A stretch of 64,000 nt of DNA from Tatumella terrea (GCF_039523755.1 NZ_BAAAFX010000025.1:4234-68233); one strand, 5' to 3'; numbered from the stretch's first letter, positions 33,976-43,342 are shown. Notes: generated by a model from the sequence alone, not told the origin. Numbers and translations are program-made.

Positions 33976-34749
33976 ATGTGTGAATTGCTCGGGATGAGCG
34001 CCAACATACCGACTGATATCTGTTTCAGTTTTTCCGGGCTGGTTCAGCGCGGGGGAGGCACTGGGCCGCACAAAGATGGCTGGGGCATCACCTTTTATGA
34101 AGGTAAAGGATGCCGTACTTTTAAAGACCCGCTTCCCAGTATCCACTCGCCGATAGCCAGACTGGTCCAGGAATATCCCATCAAGTCACATTCCGTGGTG
34201 GCCCATATCCGGCAGGCAAACCGCGGCAATGTCTCGCTGGAAAATACTCATCCTTTCACCCGTGAGCTCTGGGGACGTCACTGGACCTATGCCCATAACG
34301 GGCAACTCAGTGATTATGAGGACCTGGATACGGGGTCCTTCCGCCCGGTCGGGGAAACCGACAGTGAAAAAGCTTTTTGCTGGATCCTGCATAAACTGGC
34401 CACCCGGTATCCGGCCCCCCCGGAAGACTGGCCGGCGATGTTTAGTTATATCGCGACACTGGCGGCGGAACTGCGGGAGAAGGGGGTATTCAATATGCTG
34501 CTGTCGGATGGCCGTTACCTGATGGCCTATTGTTCCACCCATCTTCACTGGATCACCCGGCGTGCGCCCTTTGGTAAAGCCACATTGCTGGATCAGGATG
34601 TTGAAATCGATTTCCAGCAGCACACGACGCCTCAGGACATCGTCAGTGTGGTGGCGACACAGCCGTTAACCGGTAATGAAACCTGGCACAGGATTGTGCC
34701 AGGAGAGTGGGTGTTATTCTGTCTTGGTGAGCGTCAGGAAGGTCTTTGA
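33976..34749 (+). CDS. yafJ: Class II glutamine amidotransferase YafJ
   Basis: Glutaminase-type Ntn hydrolase of unknown acceptor; the nucleophile is Cys2 (MCELLGMSAN) after Met removal. It has 257 residues (E. coli 255). Blocks: GGGTGPHKDGWGITFYEGKG, VVAHIRQANRGNVSLENTHP, WTYAHNGQLSDYED and GETDSEKAFCWILH. The start follows GAGAGG. Its last 36 bp overlap the end of yafK on the opposite strand. Confidence 0.95.
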   Translation: MCELLGMSANIPTDICFSFSGLVQRGGGTGPHKDGWGITFYEGKGCRTFKDPLPSIHSPIARLVQEYPIKSHSVVAHIRQANRGNVSLENTHPFTRELWGRHWTYAHNGQLSDYEDLDTGSFRPVGETDSEKAFCWILHKLATRYPAPPEDWPAMFSYIATLAAELREKGVFNMLLSDGRYLMAYCSTHLHWITRRAPFGKATLLDQDVEIDFQQHTTPQDIVSVVATQPLTGNETWHRIVPGEWVLFCLGERQEGL

Positions 34750-35454
34750 GGGAGTCTCGCTGTTACCGCTGAACGGATTTTTGCGGAGCACATACTGGCC
34801 GTTTTCTACTGAGACCGCAGGCGGCTGTTTATTTTGCAGAAAATAGTCGTAACCCGGTTTCAGTTGTTTCCAGAAACTGTAATAGGCGGAATCCTGATGC
34901 CGCTGCATGTTCTGTGCTGTCATACGGAACGGAAAAATATCGACTTCCACTTCTGACTGTCCGTTACGCAGGGCAGCATTCACAAAGGTATAAATCTGGT
35001 CCATATAGGCGTTGGTCATGGCATAACAGCCAATGGACACGCAGTTGCCATGGATCATCAGGTAGTTCCCGCTGTAACCATTGTCGCGATCATACTCGTT
35101 CGGAAAGCCGATGTTGATGGCCCGGTAAAAATGGCTGTCGGGATTCAGCTGATTCAGTTTTACAGAGTAAAACCCTTCCGGACTTTTGAAATCACCCTCC
35201 ACACGCTTCGGGCCGAGTCCGCCCGAAAACTTGCAGATTTTGAAACTGTTCAGTAAACGGTATTCGTTGCCGACTTTACCGTATAAATCGAGTGTCCGTT
35301 CTTCCTTAAAGATCTGAATAAATACCGGCAGCCCCGGTAACTGCTGACTGAGCTGTTTACTCACGGGGGGCAACAGGCTGACTGAGTTCTGAGACGCGGC
35401 CAGACAATATGCCGGGAGTAAAAACATCGCAAGTAAGAGTGCGATTTTACGCAT
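34714..35454 (-). CDS. dpaA: DpaA (YafK): amidase that detaches Braun lipoprotein from peptidoglycan
   Basis: Periplasmic YkuD-fold protein. E. coli YafK/DpaA cleaves the bond between meso-DAP and the C-terminal Lys of Lpp rather than making crosslinks. It has 246 residues, as in E. coli, with signal peptide MRKIALLLAMFLLPAYCLAA. The catalytic region is YLMIHGNCVSIGCYAMTNAY, with Cys143 as nucleophile and His135 upstream; the SIGCYAM variant of the L,D-transpeptidase motif is typical of this subgroup. Convergent and overlapping with yafJ. Confidence 0.94.
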   Translation of the reverse strand: MRKIALLLAMFLLPAYCLAASQNSVSLLPPVSKQLSQQLPGLPVFIQIFKEERTLDLYGKVGNEYRLLNSFKICKFSGGLGPKRVEGDFKSPEGFYSVKLNQLNPDSHFYRAINIGFPNEYDRDNGYSGNYLMIHGNCVSIGCYAMTNAYMDQIYTFVNAALRNGQSEVEVDIFPFRMTAQNMQRHQDSAYYSFWKQLKPGYDYFLQNKQPPAVSVENGQYVLRKNPFSGNSETPSKTFLTLTKTE

Positions 35455-35669
35455 GCTGCAAATACCTTGAAAATGAGGGTGGAAAAGAACGTAACTTCGT
35501 TTATCGTGCGGATATCCACCGCACGGCGAAGGCTTAGCGCAACCTTAGCATTGTCTGTCTTTTTAGCAAGAGAGCGGTGAAGATATTTATCCGTTACGCT
35601 CAGTGATAGTGAACGCCCGCACAAAACAGGGATCATCTGTCACGATCATGTTCCGGTGATTGATCTTTG

Positions 35670-35689
35670 CACTGATTATTTATACAGTG
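35670..35689 (+). promoter_or_regulatory. LexA (SOS) box upstream of dinB
   Basis: CACTGATTATTTATACAGTG: CTG-N10-CAG with an AT-rich centre, nearly the LexA consensus, overlapping a TATACA -10 element 31-50 bp upstream of the dinB ATG. Matches the dinB SOS box position in E. coli. Confidence 0.85.
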
Positions 35690-35719
35690 TTGAGGTTTCT
35701 TTCTGCGGAGCTGTCATCG

Positions 35720-36775
35720 ATGCGTAAAATCATTCATGTCGATATGGACTGTTTTTATGCTGCGGTCGAAATGCGTGACAATCCGTCGTTACGCGACATC
35801 CCACTGGCCATCGGCGGCAGTCGTGAGCGGCGGGGGGTGATCAGCACGGCAAACTATCTTGCCAGGCAATACGGCGTCCGCAGTGCCATGCCGACCGCGA
35901 CCGCACTTAAACTTTGTCCTTCTCTGACCCTGGTCCCTGGTCGCTTTGAGGTCTATAAGGAAGTGTCCGGCCATATCCGGCAGATTTTTTCACGCTATAC
36001 CTCGCTGATTGAACCGCTCTCGCTTGATGAGGCTTATCTGGATGTCACCCATTGCACCCATTTTCGCGGGTCAGCCACGCTGATTGCGGAGGATATTCGT
36101 CAGGCTATCCGTCAGGAATTGAAACTGACCGCATCCGCCGGCATCGCCCCGGTCAAATTTCTGGCGAAAATCGCCTCCGACCTGAATAAGCCGGACGGTC
36201 AATATGTGATAACACCGGCGGAAATGGATAATTTTGTCCATCGGCTGGCCCTTGAAAAAATACCGGGCGTCGGTCAGGTCTCAGCCAGAAAGCTGGCCGA
36301 TATGGGGCTGAAGAGTTGTGCTGATGTCCGGCAGACGGATTTGTCCTTACTTCTGAAAAGGTTCGGTAAGTTTGGCAGGGTGTTATGGGAACGAAGCCAC
36401 GGTATAGATGAACGCGAAATCGTGGTTGACCGGTTACGTAAATCGGTCGGTGTTGAAACCACCCTCGCGCAGGATATTGATCAGTGGGAGCAATGTCTTG
36501 AGGTGCTTGAAAGACTCTATCCGGAGCTGGAAAGACGACTGCGGAATGTCCGGCCGGATCTTCGAATATTGCGTCAGGGCGTCAAGCTACGTTTTTCCGA
36601 TTTTCAGCAAACCACCCGTGAGCATATCTGGTCTGTTCTGAATAAAGAGGATTTACTGATGATCGCTCATGAGACCTGGCAGCAACGCCGGGCAGGACGA
36701 GGAGTGAGGCTGGTGGGGTTACATGTGACCCTGCCGGATCCGGATACCGCGCGGCAATTACAGCTAACGTTGTGA
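35720..36775 (+). CDS. dinB: DNA polymerase IV (DinB)
   Basis: SOS-induced Y-family translesion polymerase. It has 351 residues, the same as E. coli. Catalytic acids are Asp8 (HVDMDCFYAAVEM), Asp103 and Glu104 (PLSLDEAYLDVT). The little-finger domain ends in QLQLTL, which fits the C-terminal beta-clamp-binding motif (E. coli QLVLGL). The residue after F12 is Tyr13, where E. coli has the steric-gate Phe13. The ATG at 35720 gives the family start; the frame opens 20 codons earlier. It has a LexA box upstream. Confidence 0.97.
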   Translation: MRKIIHVDMDCFYAAVEMRDNPSLRDIPLAIGGSRERRGVISTANYLARQYGVRSAMPTATALKLCPSLTLVPGRFEVYKEVSGHIRQIFSRYTSLIEPLSLDEAYLDVTHCTHFRGSATLIAEDIRQAIRQELKLTASAGIAPVKFLAKIASDLNKPDGQYVITPAEMDNFVHRLALEKIPGVGQVSARKLADMGLKSCADVRQTDLSLLLKRFGKFGRVLWERSHGIDEREIVVDRLRKSVGVETTLAQDIDQWEQCLEVLERLYPELERRLRNVRPDLRILRQGVKLRFSDFQQTTREHIWSVLNKEDLLMIAHETWQQRRAGRGVRLVGLHVTLPDPDTARQLQLTL

Positions 36776-36936
36776 CGGCAACCGGTCACTGCCGAAGCCA
36801 GTTCTGTATCGGGTGTGATCGGGACAAACCGTGTTAAGGGCCGGGACTGTCACCGCAGAATAAAACACGCCGGACGGCCGCGGGGCGGCACATCCGGCGG
36901 GAGGCCGGGAAGACAGAATATGCTCCCGGCGGGGGA

Positions 36937-37941
36937 TCAGGCCTGCCTTCCCCGGAAGTAGGTCAGCGCCAGAGCCAGGGCTAGCACCAGGCCTTTAATG
37001 ATATCCATGGCGTAGTAAGGTACGGACAGCATCACCAGGCCATTCTGTAATACGCCCAGGATAATCGCACCGATCAGCGTCCCCAGCGCGTTAGGCTTAC
37101 CGGATCCTGCCAGTGACAGGCCAATCCAGGCGGCCGCTACCGCATCCATCAGATAACCACTGCCGGCATTGACCTGTGAGGAACCGATCCTTGATGCCAG
37201 CAGTATCCCGCCTAATCCGGCCAGTAATGACGCCAGCAGATAGGCGATCACCCGATAGCGGGTGGTACGGATACCGGACAGGCGGGCGGCTTCGGGGTTT
37301 CCGCCGAGCGCATACATTCTGCGCCCGTGCTTAGTCAGGGACAGACCAATCTGTGTCAGTACCGTCACCACCAGCATGATAATAACGATGCCCGGGATTT
37401 CGCCCAGCCAGTTAAAATTCGCCGGGATGATCCCTTCTGCCATATCTCCGCTTGGCATCACCATATTCTGGGTGATCGAACCGCCAAAGCTGTAGGTCAT
37501 CGCCACACCCTGAACCACAAACAGGGTCGCCAGCGTGGCCAGCATATCCGGAATACGCAGAACGACGATCAGAAAGCTGTTGAACAGTCCGACCAGCAGA
37601 CAAAGCGCCAGGGTGATAATGATTGCCGTCGCAGTGCCATAGCCATGCCAGACGAACATGGAGATCACCAGCGCATTAGCCAGTGATGCCGTGGAGCCCA
37701 CGGAAAGGTCAAAGCCACCGACGGTCAGCGAGATGGCCACTGCCATCGCGATCACCGTCACGATAGCGATAGAGCGCAGGATGTTCAGCAGGTTGTCGGG
37801 TTCCAGAAAGCCATCGGCGGTCAGTCCGAATCCGGCCAGAAGCAGCACGACAGTCAGCAGCATGCCCCATTTATACAGGAAATCGAATAACCGGTGATGC
37901 CAGGCCCGGGATGAAGTTAATGAGTTAGGGTTGCTGCTCAC
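36937..37941 (-). CDS. Sugar-type ABC transporter permease (RbsC/YtfT family)
   Basis: A 334-residue inner-membrane permease of the BPD_transp_2 (carbohydrate uptake 2) family with about ten hydrophobic segments. Typical blocks: SLTVGGFDLSVGSTASLANA, RIPDMLATLATLFVVQGVAM, ALGGNPEAARLSGI and GGILLASRIGSSQ. It starts inside the 3' end of the ATPase gene (4 bp overlap). Substrate unknown; ribose-, galactose-, autoinducer- or polyol-type importers all share these features. No periplasmic binding protein lies next to it. Confidence 0.85.
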   Translation of the reverse strand: MSSNPNSLTSSRAWHHRLFDFLYKWGMLLTVVLLLAGFGLTADGFLEPDNLLNILRSIAIVTVIAMAVAISLTVGGFDLSVGSTASLANALVISMFVWHGYGTATAIIITLALCLLVGLFNSFLIVVLRIPDMLATLATLFVVQGVAMTYSFGGSITQNMVMPSGDMAEGIIPANFNWLGEIPGIVIIMLVVTVLTQIGLSLTKHGRRMYALGGNPEAARLSGIRTTRYRVIAYLLASLLAGLGGILLASRIGSSQVNAGSGYLMDAVAAAWIGLSLAGSGKPNALGTLIGAIILGVLQNGLVMLSVPYYAMDIIKGLVLALALALTYFRGRQA

Positions 37942-39443
37942 GCAGGGGTACCTCCGGTTGAATAAAGCAATAATAATTCTTCGCTGGCCTGTCTGCCGTC
38001 AATTTCGGCCACAATCCTGCCATCCCATAAAACACAGATACGGTCACACAGCCCGACCAGTTCGGCAAACTCACCGGACGCATAGATAATGCCTTTGCCT
38101 TCCCGGGCGAGTTCATCCACCAGCAGGAAGAGATCGGATTTCGCTTTGACGTCGACACCTTTGGTCGGCTCATCGAAAATTAAAAGGTCGGATTCGCTGG
38201 CCAGCCATTTCCCGATAGCGACTTTTTGCTGATTACCGCCGGAAAGGCGACGTAATACCTGTTCAGGGCCGCGGCTGCGGACCGATAATTTACCAATGAT
38301 CTCCTGTGCCCATTTCACCGACTGACCGACGCTGAAAAAGCCATACCGGGAAAAACGGTCATCGGCACTGACCGAGAGGTTCATGGCAATCGTTTCGTCA
38401 ATAAAGATACCTTCCTTGCGGCGTTCTTCGGGAACCAGCGCGATCCCAGCCGTGACGGAATGGTAAGGAGATTTGGGTTTCCAGGGCTTGCCATGCAGGC
38501 GGCCGTTTTTCAGGCGGCTTTTACTGGCCCCGAACAACGCTTTACAAAGCTCAGTTTTACCGGCCCCGGCCAGCCCCGCGATCCCCAGAATCTCGCCTTT
38601 ATGTAACGTCAGGTCGATATCCTGTAATAAACCGTGGTCATGTAAGCCTTCGACCCTGAGTAACTCTTCGGCGGCGTGGGGCGGACGACGGGGAGGGTAC
38701 AGGTCGGTCAGGGTATGGCCGATCATCTTCTCGACGATCTGTTCCCCGCTCAGGGCATTCATCGGACAGGTTTCGATTAATTGTCCGTCCCGCAGCACCG
38801 TCAGCTGGTCACAGATACTTTTCAGTTCGTGGATACGGTGAGAAATAAAAACGATACCGATCCCCTGTTGTTGCAGATGACGCACAACCCGGAATAACTG
38901 CTCACTTTCATGCTGATCCAGCGGTGCCGTAGGTTCATCCAGGATCAGGAAACGGCAATCATGAGAGAGCGCTCTGGCCAGTAAAATCTGCTGTTTTTCT
39001 GCCAGCGTACACCGTTCGACCGGCTGACGCAGATCGAGCGTAACATTCAGTTGTTCCAGCAATGCTGCGGCCTGACGATAGACGTCCTTTCGGCGATAGA
39101 GATGACCGGTATCCGCCATGCTGTCCAGCATGATGTTTTCAGCCACACTGAGCGCAGGCACTAATCCGTTATCCACTTCCTGCTGAACCAGGTGAATACC
39201 GGCACTTTTCGCCTGACGCGGACTGCGGATATTCAGCGGCTGCCCGTCCATCAGGATTTCACCCTGGTAATGGTGATGAGCACCGGATAACACCGCCATC
39301 AGGGTCGATTTTCCGGCACCGTTAGCGCCGGTGAGAGCATGCACTGAATGACCTTCAATGGAAAAATCGACATTATCCAGTGCGGCGAACCCGGCAAAAT
39401 TAATCGAGATATTGCGCATCTCGAGGCGATGAACTTCAGCCAT
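37938..39443 (-). CDS. Sugar-type ABC transporter ATPase, two-domain (RbsA/XylG family)
   Basis: A 501-residue tandem nucleotide-binding protein. The first half has Walker A TGANGAGKST, a degenerate signature CTLAEKQQILLARAL and Walker B RFLILDEPTAPLDQHE. The second half has a degenerate P-loop GLAGAGKTELCKALFG, signature RLSGGNQQKVAIGKWLA and Walker B LLIFDEPTKGVDVKAKSD. This asymmetric layout is diagnostic of CUT2 sugar importers. It is the first of two coupled genes; the upstream 320 bp contains no binding-protein gene. Substrate unknown. Confidence 0.87.
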   Translation of the reverse strand: MAEVHRLEMRNISINFAGFAALDNVDFSIEGHSVHALTGANGAGKSTLMAVLSGAHHHYQGEILMDGQPLNIRSPRQAKSAGIHLVQQEVDNGLVPALSVAENIMLDSMADTGHLYRRKDVYRQAAALLEQLNVTLDLRQPVERCTLAEKQQILLARALSHDCRFLILDEPTAPLDQHESEQLFRVVRHLQQQGIGIVFISHRIHELKSICDQLTVLRDGQLIETCPMNALSGEQIVEKMIGHTLTDLYPPRRPPHAAEELLRVEGLHDHGLLQDIDLTLHKGEILGIAGLAGAGKTELCKALFGASKSRLKNGRLHGKPWKPKSPYHSVTAGIALVPEERRKEGIFIDETIAMNLSVSADDRFSRYGFFSVGQSVKWAQEIIGKLSVRSRGPEQVLRRLSGGNQQKVAIGKWLASESDLLIFDEPTKGVDVKAKSDLFLLVDELAREGKGIIYASGEFAELVGLCDRICVLWDGRIVAEIDGRQASEELLLLYSTGGTPA

Positions 39444-39763
39444 AGTTATGTCACTACCTGGTTAGTTATTGCTACGGAAAGTTCCCTGGGACTTCTGTCG
39501 CCCTTATCATCGGGCAGGCAGGGGGCATAAACTATCACAAAAGACATTTAGCCATCCAGAAGTCCGGTGATATAAGTCGAAATCACCTGCCTCAGCCGGT
39601 GTGGTGGTAGAAAACATTGTGTGAGAATCTTTAGGTAGCGATAAGTGCTGTCATTCTGCCTTGAGCTTACACTTAATCCGTTACGCTATGCCCGGGGTAA
39701 GTGAGGAGCAGGGATGAAAAAAAACCAGAGACGAGGCTCTGGTTTTGAGGGGAAAGGGGAGAG
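39444..39763. other. Intergenic region upstream of the sugar-type ABC operon
   Basis: 320 bp: presumed ABC promoter region plus the pepD terminator. A 9-bp inverted repeat GGACTTCTG (39489) / CAGAAGTCC (39557) is widely spaced. No binding-protein gene or other credible ORF. Confidence 0.55.
39715..39747 (-). terminator. Intrinsic terminator of pepD
   Basis: AAAACCAGAG / CTCTGGTTTT, 10 bp perfect, loop of 6; on the minus strand the stem runs into about nine T residues, 17 bp after the pepD stop. Confidence 0.9.
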
Positions 39764-41221
39764 TTATTTGACAGGCACTTCTTTCAGAAGTCCGGTCAGT
39801 AACTTCCAGTAAAGATCAACGCTACCGATATGTACCTGCTCATCCGGGGAGTGAGGCCCGGTGATGGTTGGCCCGATAGACACCATATCCAAATGCGGGT
39901 ACGGTTTTTTAAATAATCCGCATTCCAGACCGGCATGGATCACCTGGATATCAGGCATTTTACCGAACAGAGACTGATAAATTTCACGGGTTCTGGCCAT
40001 GATCGGTGAATCCTTATCCGGTTCCCAGCCCGGGTAGCTGCCTGAGGCCTCGGTCGTGGCGCCGGCCAGATCCCCCAGCGATGTCAGCGTATCGACAACG
40101 TACTCTTTTCCGCTATCAATCAGTGAACGGATCAGGCTCAGTATCTCAGCATGCGAGTCATTCAGACTGACGATCCCGACGTTAAGCGAGGTCTCGACGA
40201 CGCCCGGCACGACATCAGAAAAACGGACAACACCGTTTGGCGTGGCATTCAGTAATCGCAGAAATGTATCACGGCTGTTGCGGGTCAGCGCTGTGTGCTC
40301 ACTGTCGGTCGTTTCTGTCAGCAGGACGACATTTTCATCCTTCGGACCGGCTTCATTTTTCAGTAACTGACGGGCGGCATTCACGGCCTGTTCAAACTCT
40401 GCCTGTTGTGACGGACTGAACGCCACAGTAGCGACCGCTTCACGCGGAATGGCATTACGCAGAGTACCGCCGTTAAAGCCGAGCAGCTGGAAATCAACGC
40501 TTTTTGACAGGGTGACCAGAACACGGGCCAGCAATTTGTTTGCGTTGCCCAGGCCCATATGAATATTGGCACCGGAATGACCGCCACGCAGTCCTTTCAG
40601 CGTCAGGGTTACCCGGACACTGCCTTCCGCCAGGGGTTCACGCTGCACAGGTAAGGTCGTGACGGCATCAATCCCACCGGCACACCCCATATAGATCTCA
40701 CCTTCTTCTTCAGAGTCGGTATTGATCAGGATATCGGCCTGAAGCCAGTTGGCCTGCAGTCCGAAGGCGCCTTCCATACCGGCTTCCTCGGTCATGGTCA
40801 GCAGCACTTCCAGCGGGCCATGGGCAACGCTGTCATCGGCCAGCACGGCCAGAGCCGAAGCCATACCAATGCCATTATCGGCGCCCAGGGTGGTTCCCCG
40901 GGCTTTCAGCCACTCACCGTCGATATAAGGGCGGATAGGATCTGTCGTGAAGTCGTGGACGGTATCATTATTTTTTTGTGGCACCATATCGAGGTGTGCC
41001 TGCAGTGCCACCGGGGTACGGTTCTCCATGCCCGGCGTGGCCGCTTTACGAATAAGGATATTGCCTACGGCATCACGTTCATTCCACAGACCACGTTCAT
41101 CAGCCCAGGCCAGAATATGTTGTGCCAGCGCTTCTTCATGGTAAGACGGATGCGGGATAGAACAGATGGTTGCAAAAATATCCCACAAAGGCTGCGGGGT
41201 GAGCTTAGACAGATCTGACAT
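39764..41221 (-). CDS. pepD: Aminoacyl-histidine dipeptidase (peptidase D)
   Basis: Cytosolic dizinc M20 dipeptidase (carnosinase-like), 485 residues as in E. coli. Metal ligands: His76 (VALQAHLDMVPQKN), Asp115 (TTLGADNGIGM), Glu145/146 (MTEEAGMEGAFGL), Asp in INTDSEEEGE and a C-terminal His in VIHAGLECGLF. It is divergent from gpt as in E. coli and has a strong terminator downstream. Confidence 0.96.
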   Translation of the reverse strand: MSDLSKLTPQPLWDIFATICSIPHPSYHEEALAQHILAWADERGLWNERDAVGNILIRKAATPGMENRTPVALQAHLDMVPQKNNDTVHDFTTDPIRPYIDGEWLKARGTTLGADNGIGMASALAVLADDSVAHGPLEVLLTMTEEAGMEGAFGLQANWLQADILINTDSEEEGEIYMGCAGGIDAVTTLPVQREPLAEGSVRVTLTLKGLRGGHSGANIHMGLGNANKLLARVLVTLSKSVDFQLLGFNGGTLRNAIPREAVATVAFSPSQQAEFEQAVNAARQLLKNEAGPKDENVVLLTETTDSEHTALTRNSRDTFLRLLNATPNGVVRFSDVVPGVVETSLNVGIVSLNDSHAEILSLIRSLIDSGKEYVVDTLTSLGDLAGATTEASGSYPGWEPDKDSPIMARTREIYQSLFGKMPDIQVIHAGLECGLFKKPYPHLDMVSIGPTITGPHSPDEQVHIGSVDLYWKLLTGLLKEVPVK

Positions 41222-41404
41222 GATTCAGTCTCCTGTGCTGACGCCGGCAAAGAAAGATCCGGCAGGAAAAAGGGTTAAGAAAAGCGAAAACAGAGGCTTT
41301 CGGCATACCTCCAGAATACCACTGTTTACCGGCCGGGGGAGGAACAGGGCAGGAAAAAAAGCCTCAGGATGCAGCGGATGCTGGTTTTTAGCTCATCATA
41401 TCCT

Positions 41405-41410
41405 TATAAT
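41405..41410 (+). promoter_or_regulatory. -10 element of the gpt promoter
   Basis: Perfect TATAAT followed by GC-rich CCCGCGC, 65 bp upstream of the gpt ATG. The -35 region (near 41382) is poor. The GC discriminator would fit stringent control. Confidence 0.5.
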
Positions 41411-41474
41411 CCCGCGCAAACTTTTTCACCTTGCACTTAAATTAGGCTTTTTGATTGGCCGGGATTCCTAAAAA

Positions 41475-41933
41475 ATGAGCGAAAAATACGTTGTCACCTG
41501 GGACATGTTACAGATCCATGCCCGTACCCTCGCCAGGCGTTTACTGCCGGTAGAACAGTGGACAGGTATCATTGCCGTCAGCCGTGGTGGTCTGGTTCCT
41601 GCAGCCCTGCTGGCGCGTGAACTGGGGATCCGTTATGTCGATACGGTCTGTATTTCCAGTTACGACCATGATCATCAGCGTGAGATGAAAGTCGTCAAAC
41701 GTGCCGAAGGTGACGGAGAAGGGTTCATCGTCATTGATGATCTGGTGGATACCGGCGGTACCGCGAAGGCTATCCGTGAAATGTATTCCAAGGCACATTT
41801 TGTGACCATTTTTGCCAAGCCGGCAGGCCGTCCGTTAGTAGATGACTATGTAATTGATATTCCTCAGGACACCTGGATCGAACAACCCTGGGATATGGGT
41901 GTGGCTTACGTTCCGCCTATCGTCAAAGACTGA
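41475..41933 (+). CDS. gpt: Xanthine-guanine phosphoribosyltransferase Gpt
   Basis: Purine salvage enzyme transferring phosphoribose from PRPP to xanthine, guanine or hypoxanthine. It has 152 residues as in E. coli. The PRPP loop is FIVIDDLVDTGGTAKAIREM; IIAVSRGGLVPAALLAREL and DTWIEQPWDMGVAYVPPI are also diagnostic. It sits between pepD and frsA as in E. coli and has a terminator after it. Confidence 0.97.
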   Translation: MSEKYVVTWDMLQIHARTLARRLLPVEQWTGIIAVSRGGLVPAALLARELGIRYVDTVCISSYDHDHQREMKVVKRAEGDGEGFIVIDDLVDTGGTAKAIREMYSKAHFVTIFAKPAGRPLVDDYVIDIPQDTWIEQPWDMGVAYVPPIVKD

Positions 41934-41942
41934 TTAATCTTT

Positions 41943-41975
41943 AAGTAGCATCCGTCTCACAGGATGCTACTTTCC
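41943..41975 (+). terminator. Intrinsic terminator of gpt
   Basis: AGTAGCATCC / GGATGCTACT, 10 bp perfect, loop of 8, then TTTCCTTTCC. Starts 11 bp after the gpt stop. Confidence 0.8.
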
Positions 41976-42039
41976 TTTCCCCTCGTTATCGTCCTTCAGG
42001 TACACTCTCTCATCATCTTCCGGTTCCGGAGTTATGAGC

Positions 42040-43284
42040 ATGCAGACAAAAAATCTGAGTGAAGAACTGTTTAAACCCCGCTTTGAACACCCTGAAACCT
42101 CCGCATTAGTCCGCCGTATCGCCGGTTGCCCCCCCGGGTCCGGATCATTCGCTGATAACCGATCGCCCCATTGCTGGTACCGGACGTTAACGCCTCTGCT
42201 CTGGAGCTGGCGCGGTATCTCACCGATAGAAATTAATGAGGTGTTGTCGCGCATTGCTGCCAGTCCGCTGGCCCGCAGCAATGAACAGTTACTGGATACC
42301 GTGCGGGGCTATCGTAACGGCAACTGGATTTATGAGTGGTCGGTACAGGCCGCCCGATGGCAGGAGAAGGCGAAGTCAAAGACGGGAGCCCTGGCAGGTG
42401 AGTCCTGGCTGCATGCGGCGAATCTGTTCAGCATCGCCGCCTATCCGCATCTTAACGAAGATGAGCTCGCGGACCAGGCCCGGGTACTGGCGTACCGCGC
42501 GTATGAACAAGCGACAACCTGCCTGAGAGGTGAACTCCGGCCGTTAAAATTCCGTATGGATGACGGTAAAACGGTCGATGCCTTTCTGCATCTGCCGGAG
42601 CAGGGTAACGCTCCTTTTCCTACCGTGCTGGTCTGCGGAGGGCTGGACACATTACAGCTCGACTATTTCCGGTTGTTCCATGACTATCTGGCCCCGAGGG
42701 GGATTGCGATGTTAACCATGGATATGCCGTCGGTAGGTTACAGCGCCCGCTGGCGACTGACGCAGGATACCAGCATGTTACATCAACAGGTACTCAAACA
42801 ACTGGCGGATGTGCCGTGGATAGATCATCGCCGGGTAGGATTATGGGGGCAGCGTTTCGGTGCCAACGTGGCGGTGCGGCTGGCGTATCTCGAAAGCGGG
42901 TTACTCCGTGCGGTGGCCTGCCATTCGCCTGTCGTCCATAGTCTGCTGACTGAAGAATCACTGCAACACCGGGTGCCGGATATGTTTCTGGACATCCTGG
43001 CCAGCAGGATGGGGAAAAACACCCTGGATTATCCTACACTGGCGGCGGAAATCAGTGCTTATTCCTTAAAGAATCAGGGCTTACTGGGAAGACGGACCCC
43101 GGTACCGATGTTATCGGCCTTCCGTAAAAATGACTTCTACAGTCCGGAAGAAGAATCTCAGTTAATCGTTAATTCATCCGTGCAGGGCAAACTACTGCGT
43201 ATACCGGCGTTACCGGCTATGAAGTCGCTGGTGGACAGCCTGCAGCAAATCAGTGACTGGCTCGAAAAACAACTTAAAAGATAA
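42040..43284 (+). CDS. frsA: Esterase-fold protein FrsA (fermentation/respiration switch protein)
   Basis: Alpha/beta-hydrolase-fold protein, 414 residues as in E. coli. It binds unphosphorylated enzyme IIA-Glc in E. coli; a cofactor-free pyruvate decarboxylase activity reported for a Vibrio homologue is disputed. Blocks: LFKPRFEHPETSALVRRI, YRNGNWIYEW, FPTVLVCGGLDTLQLDYF. The nucleophile-elbow position reads GQRFGANVAVRLAYLES without Ser, as in E. coli (GFRFGANVA), so classical serine esterase activity is unlikely. The ATG at 42040 has better spacing from GGAG than the one at 42034. Confidence 0.94.
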   Translation: MQTKNLSEELFKPRFEHPETSALVRRIAGCPPGSGSFADNRSPHCWYRTLTPLLWSWRGISPIEINEVLSRIAASPLARSNEQLLDTVRGYRNGNWIYEWSVQAARWQEKAKSKTGALAGESWLHAANLFSIAAYPHLNEDELADQARVLAYRAYEQATTCLRGELRPLKFRMDDGKTVDAFLHLPEQGNAPFPTVLVCGGLDTLQLDYFRLFHDYLAPRGIAMLTMDMPSVGYSARWRLTQDTSMLHQQVLKQLADVPWIDHRRVGLWGQRFGANVAVRLAYLESGLLRAVACHSPVVHSLLTEESLQHRVPDMFLDILASRMGKNTLDYPTLAAEISAYSLKNQGLLGRRTPVPMLSAFRKNDFYSPEEESQLIVNSSVQGKLLRIPALPAMKSLVDSLQQISDWLEKQLKR

Positions 43285-43342
43285 GTTGCGATTATTGTCA
43301 GGTTTGTTAAAAATTAACCTATCTTATTAAGGAGGATCAGTT

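Noticed and set aside
39489..39565. GGACTTCTG / CAGAAGTCC inverted repeat as an operator of the sugar ABC operon
   Set aside because: Arms are 59 bp apart and only 9 bp long; not a normal operator or hairpin geometry.
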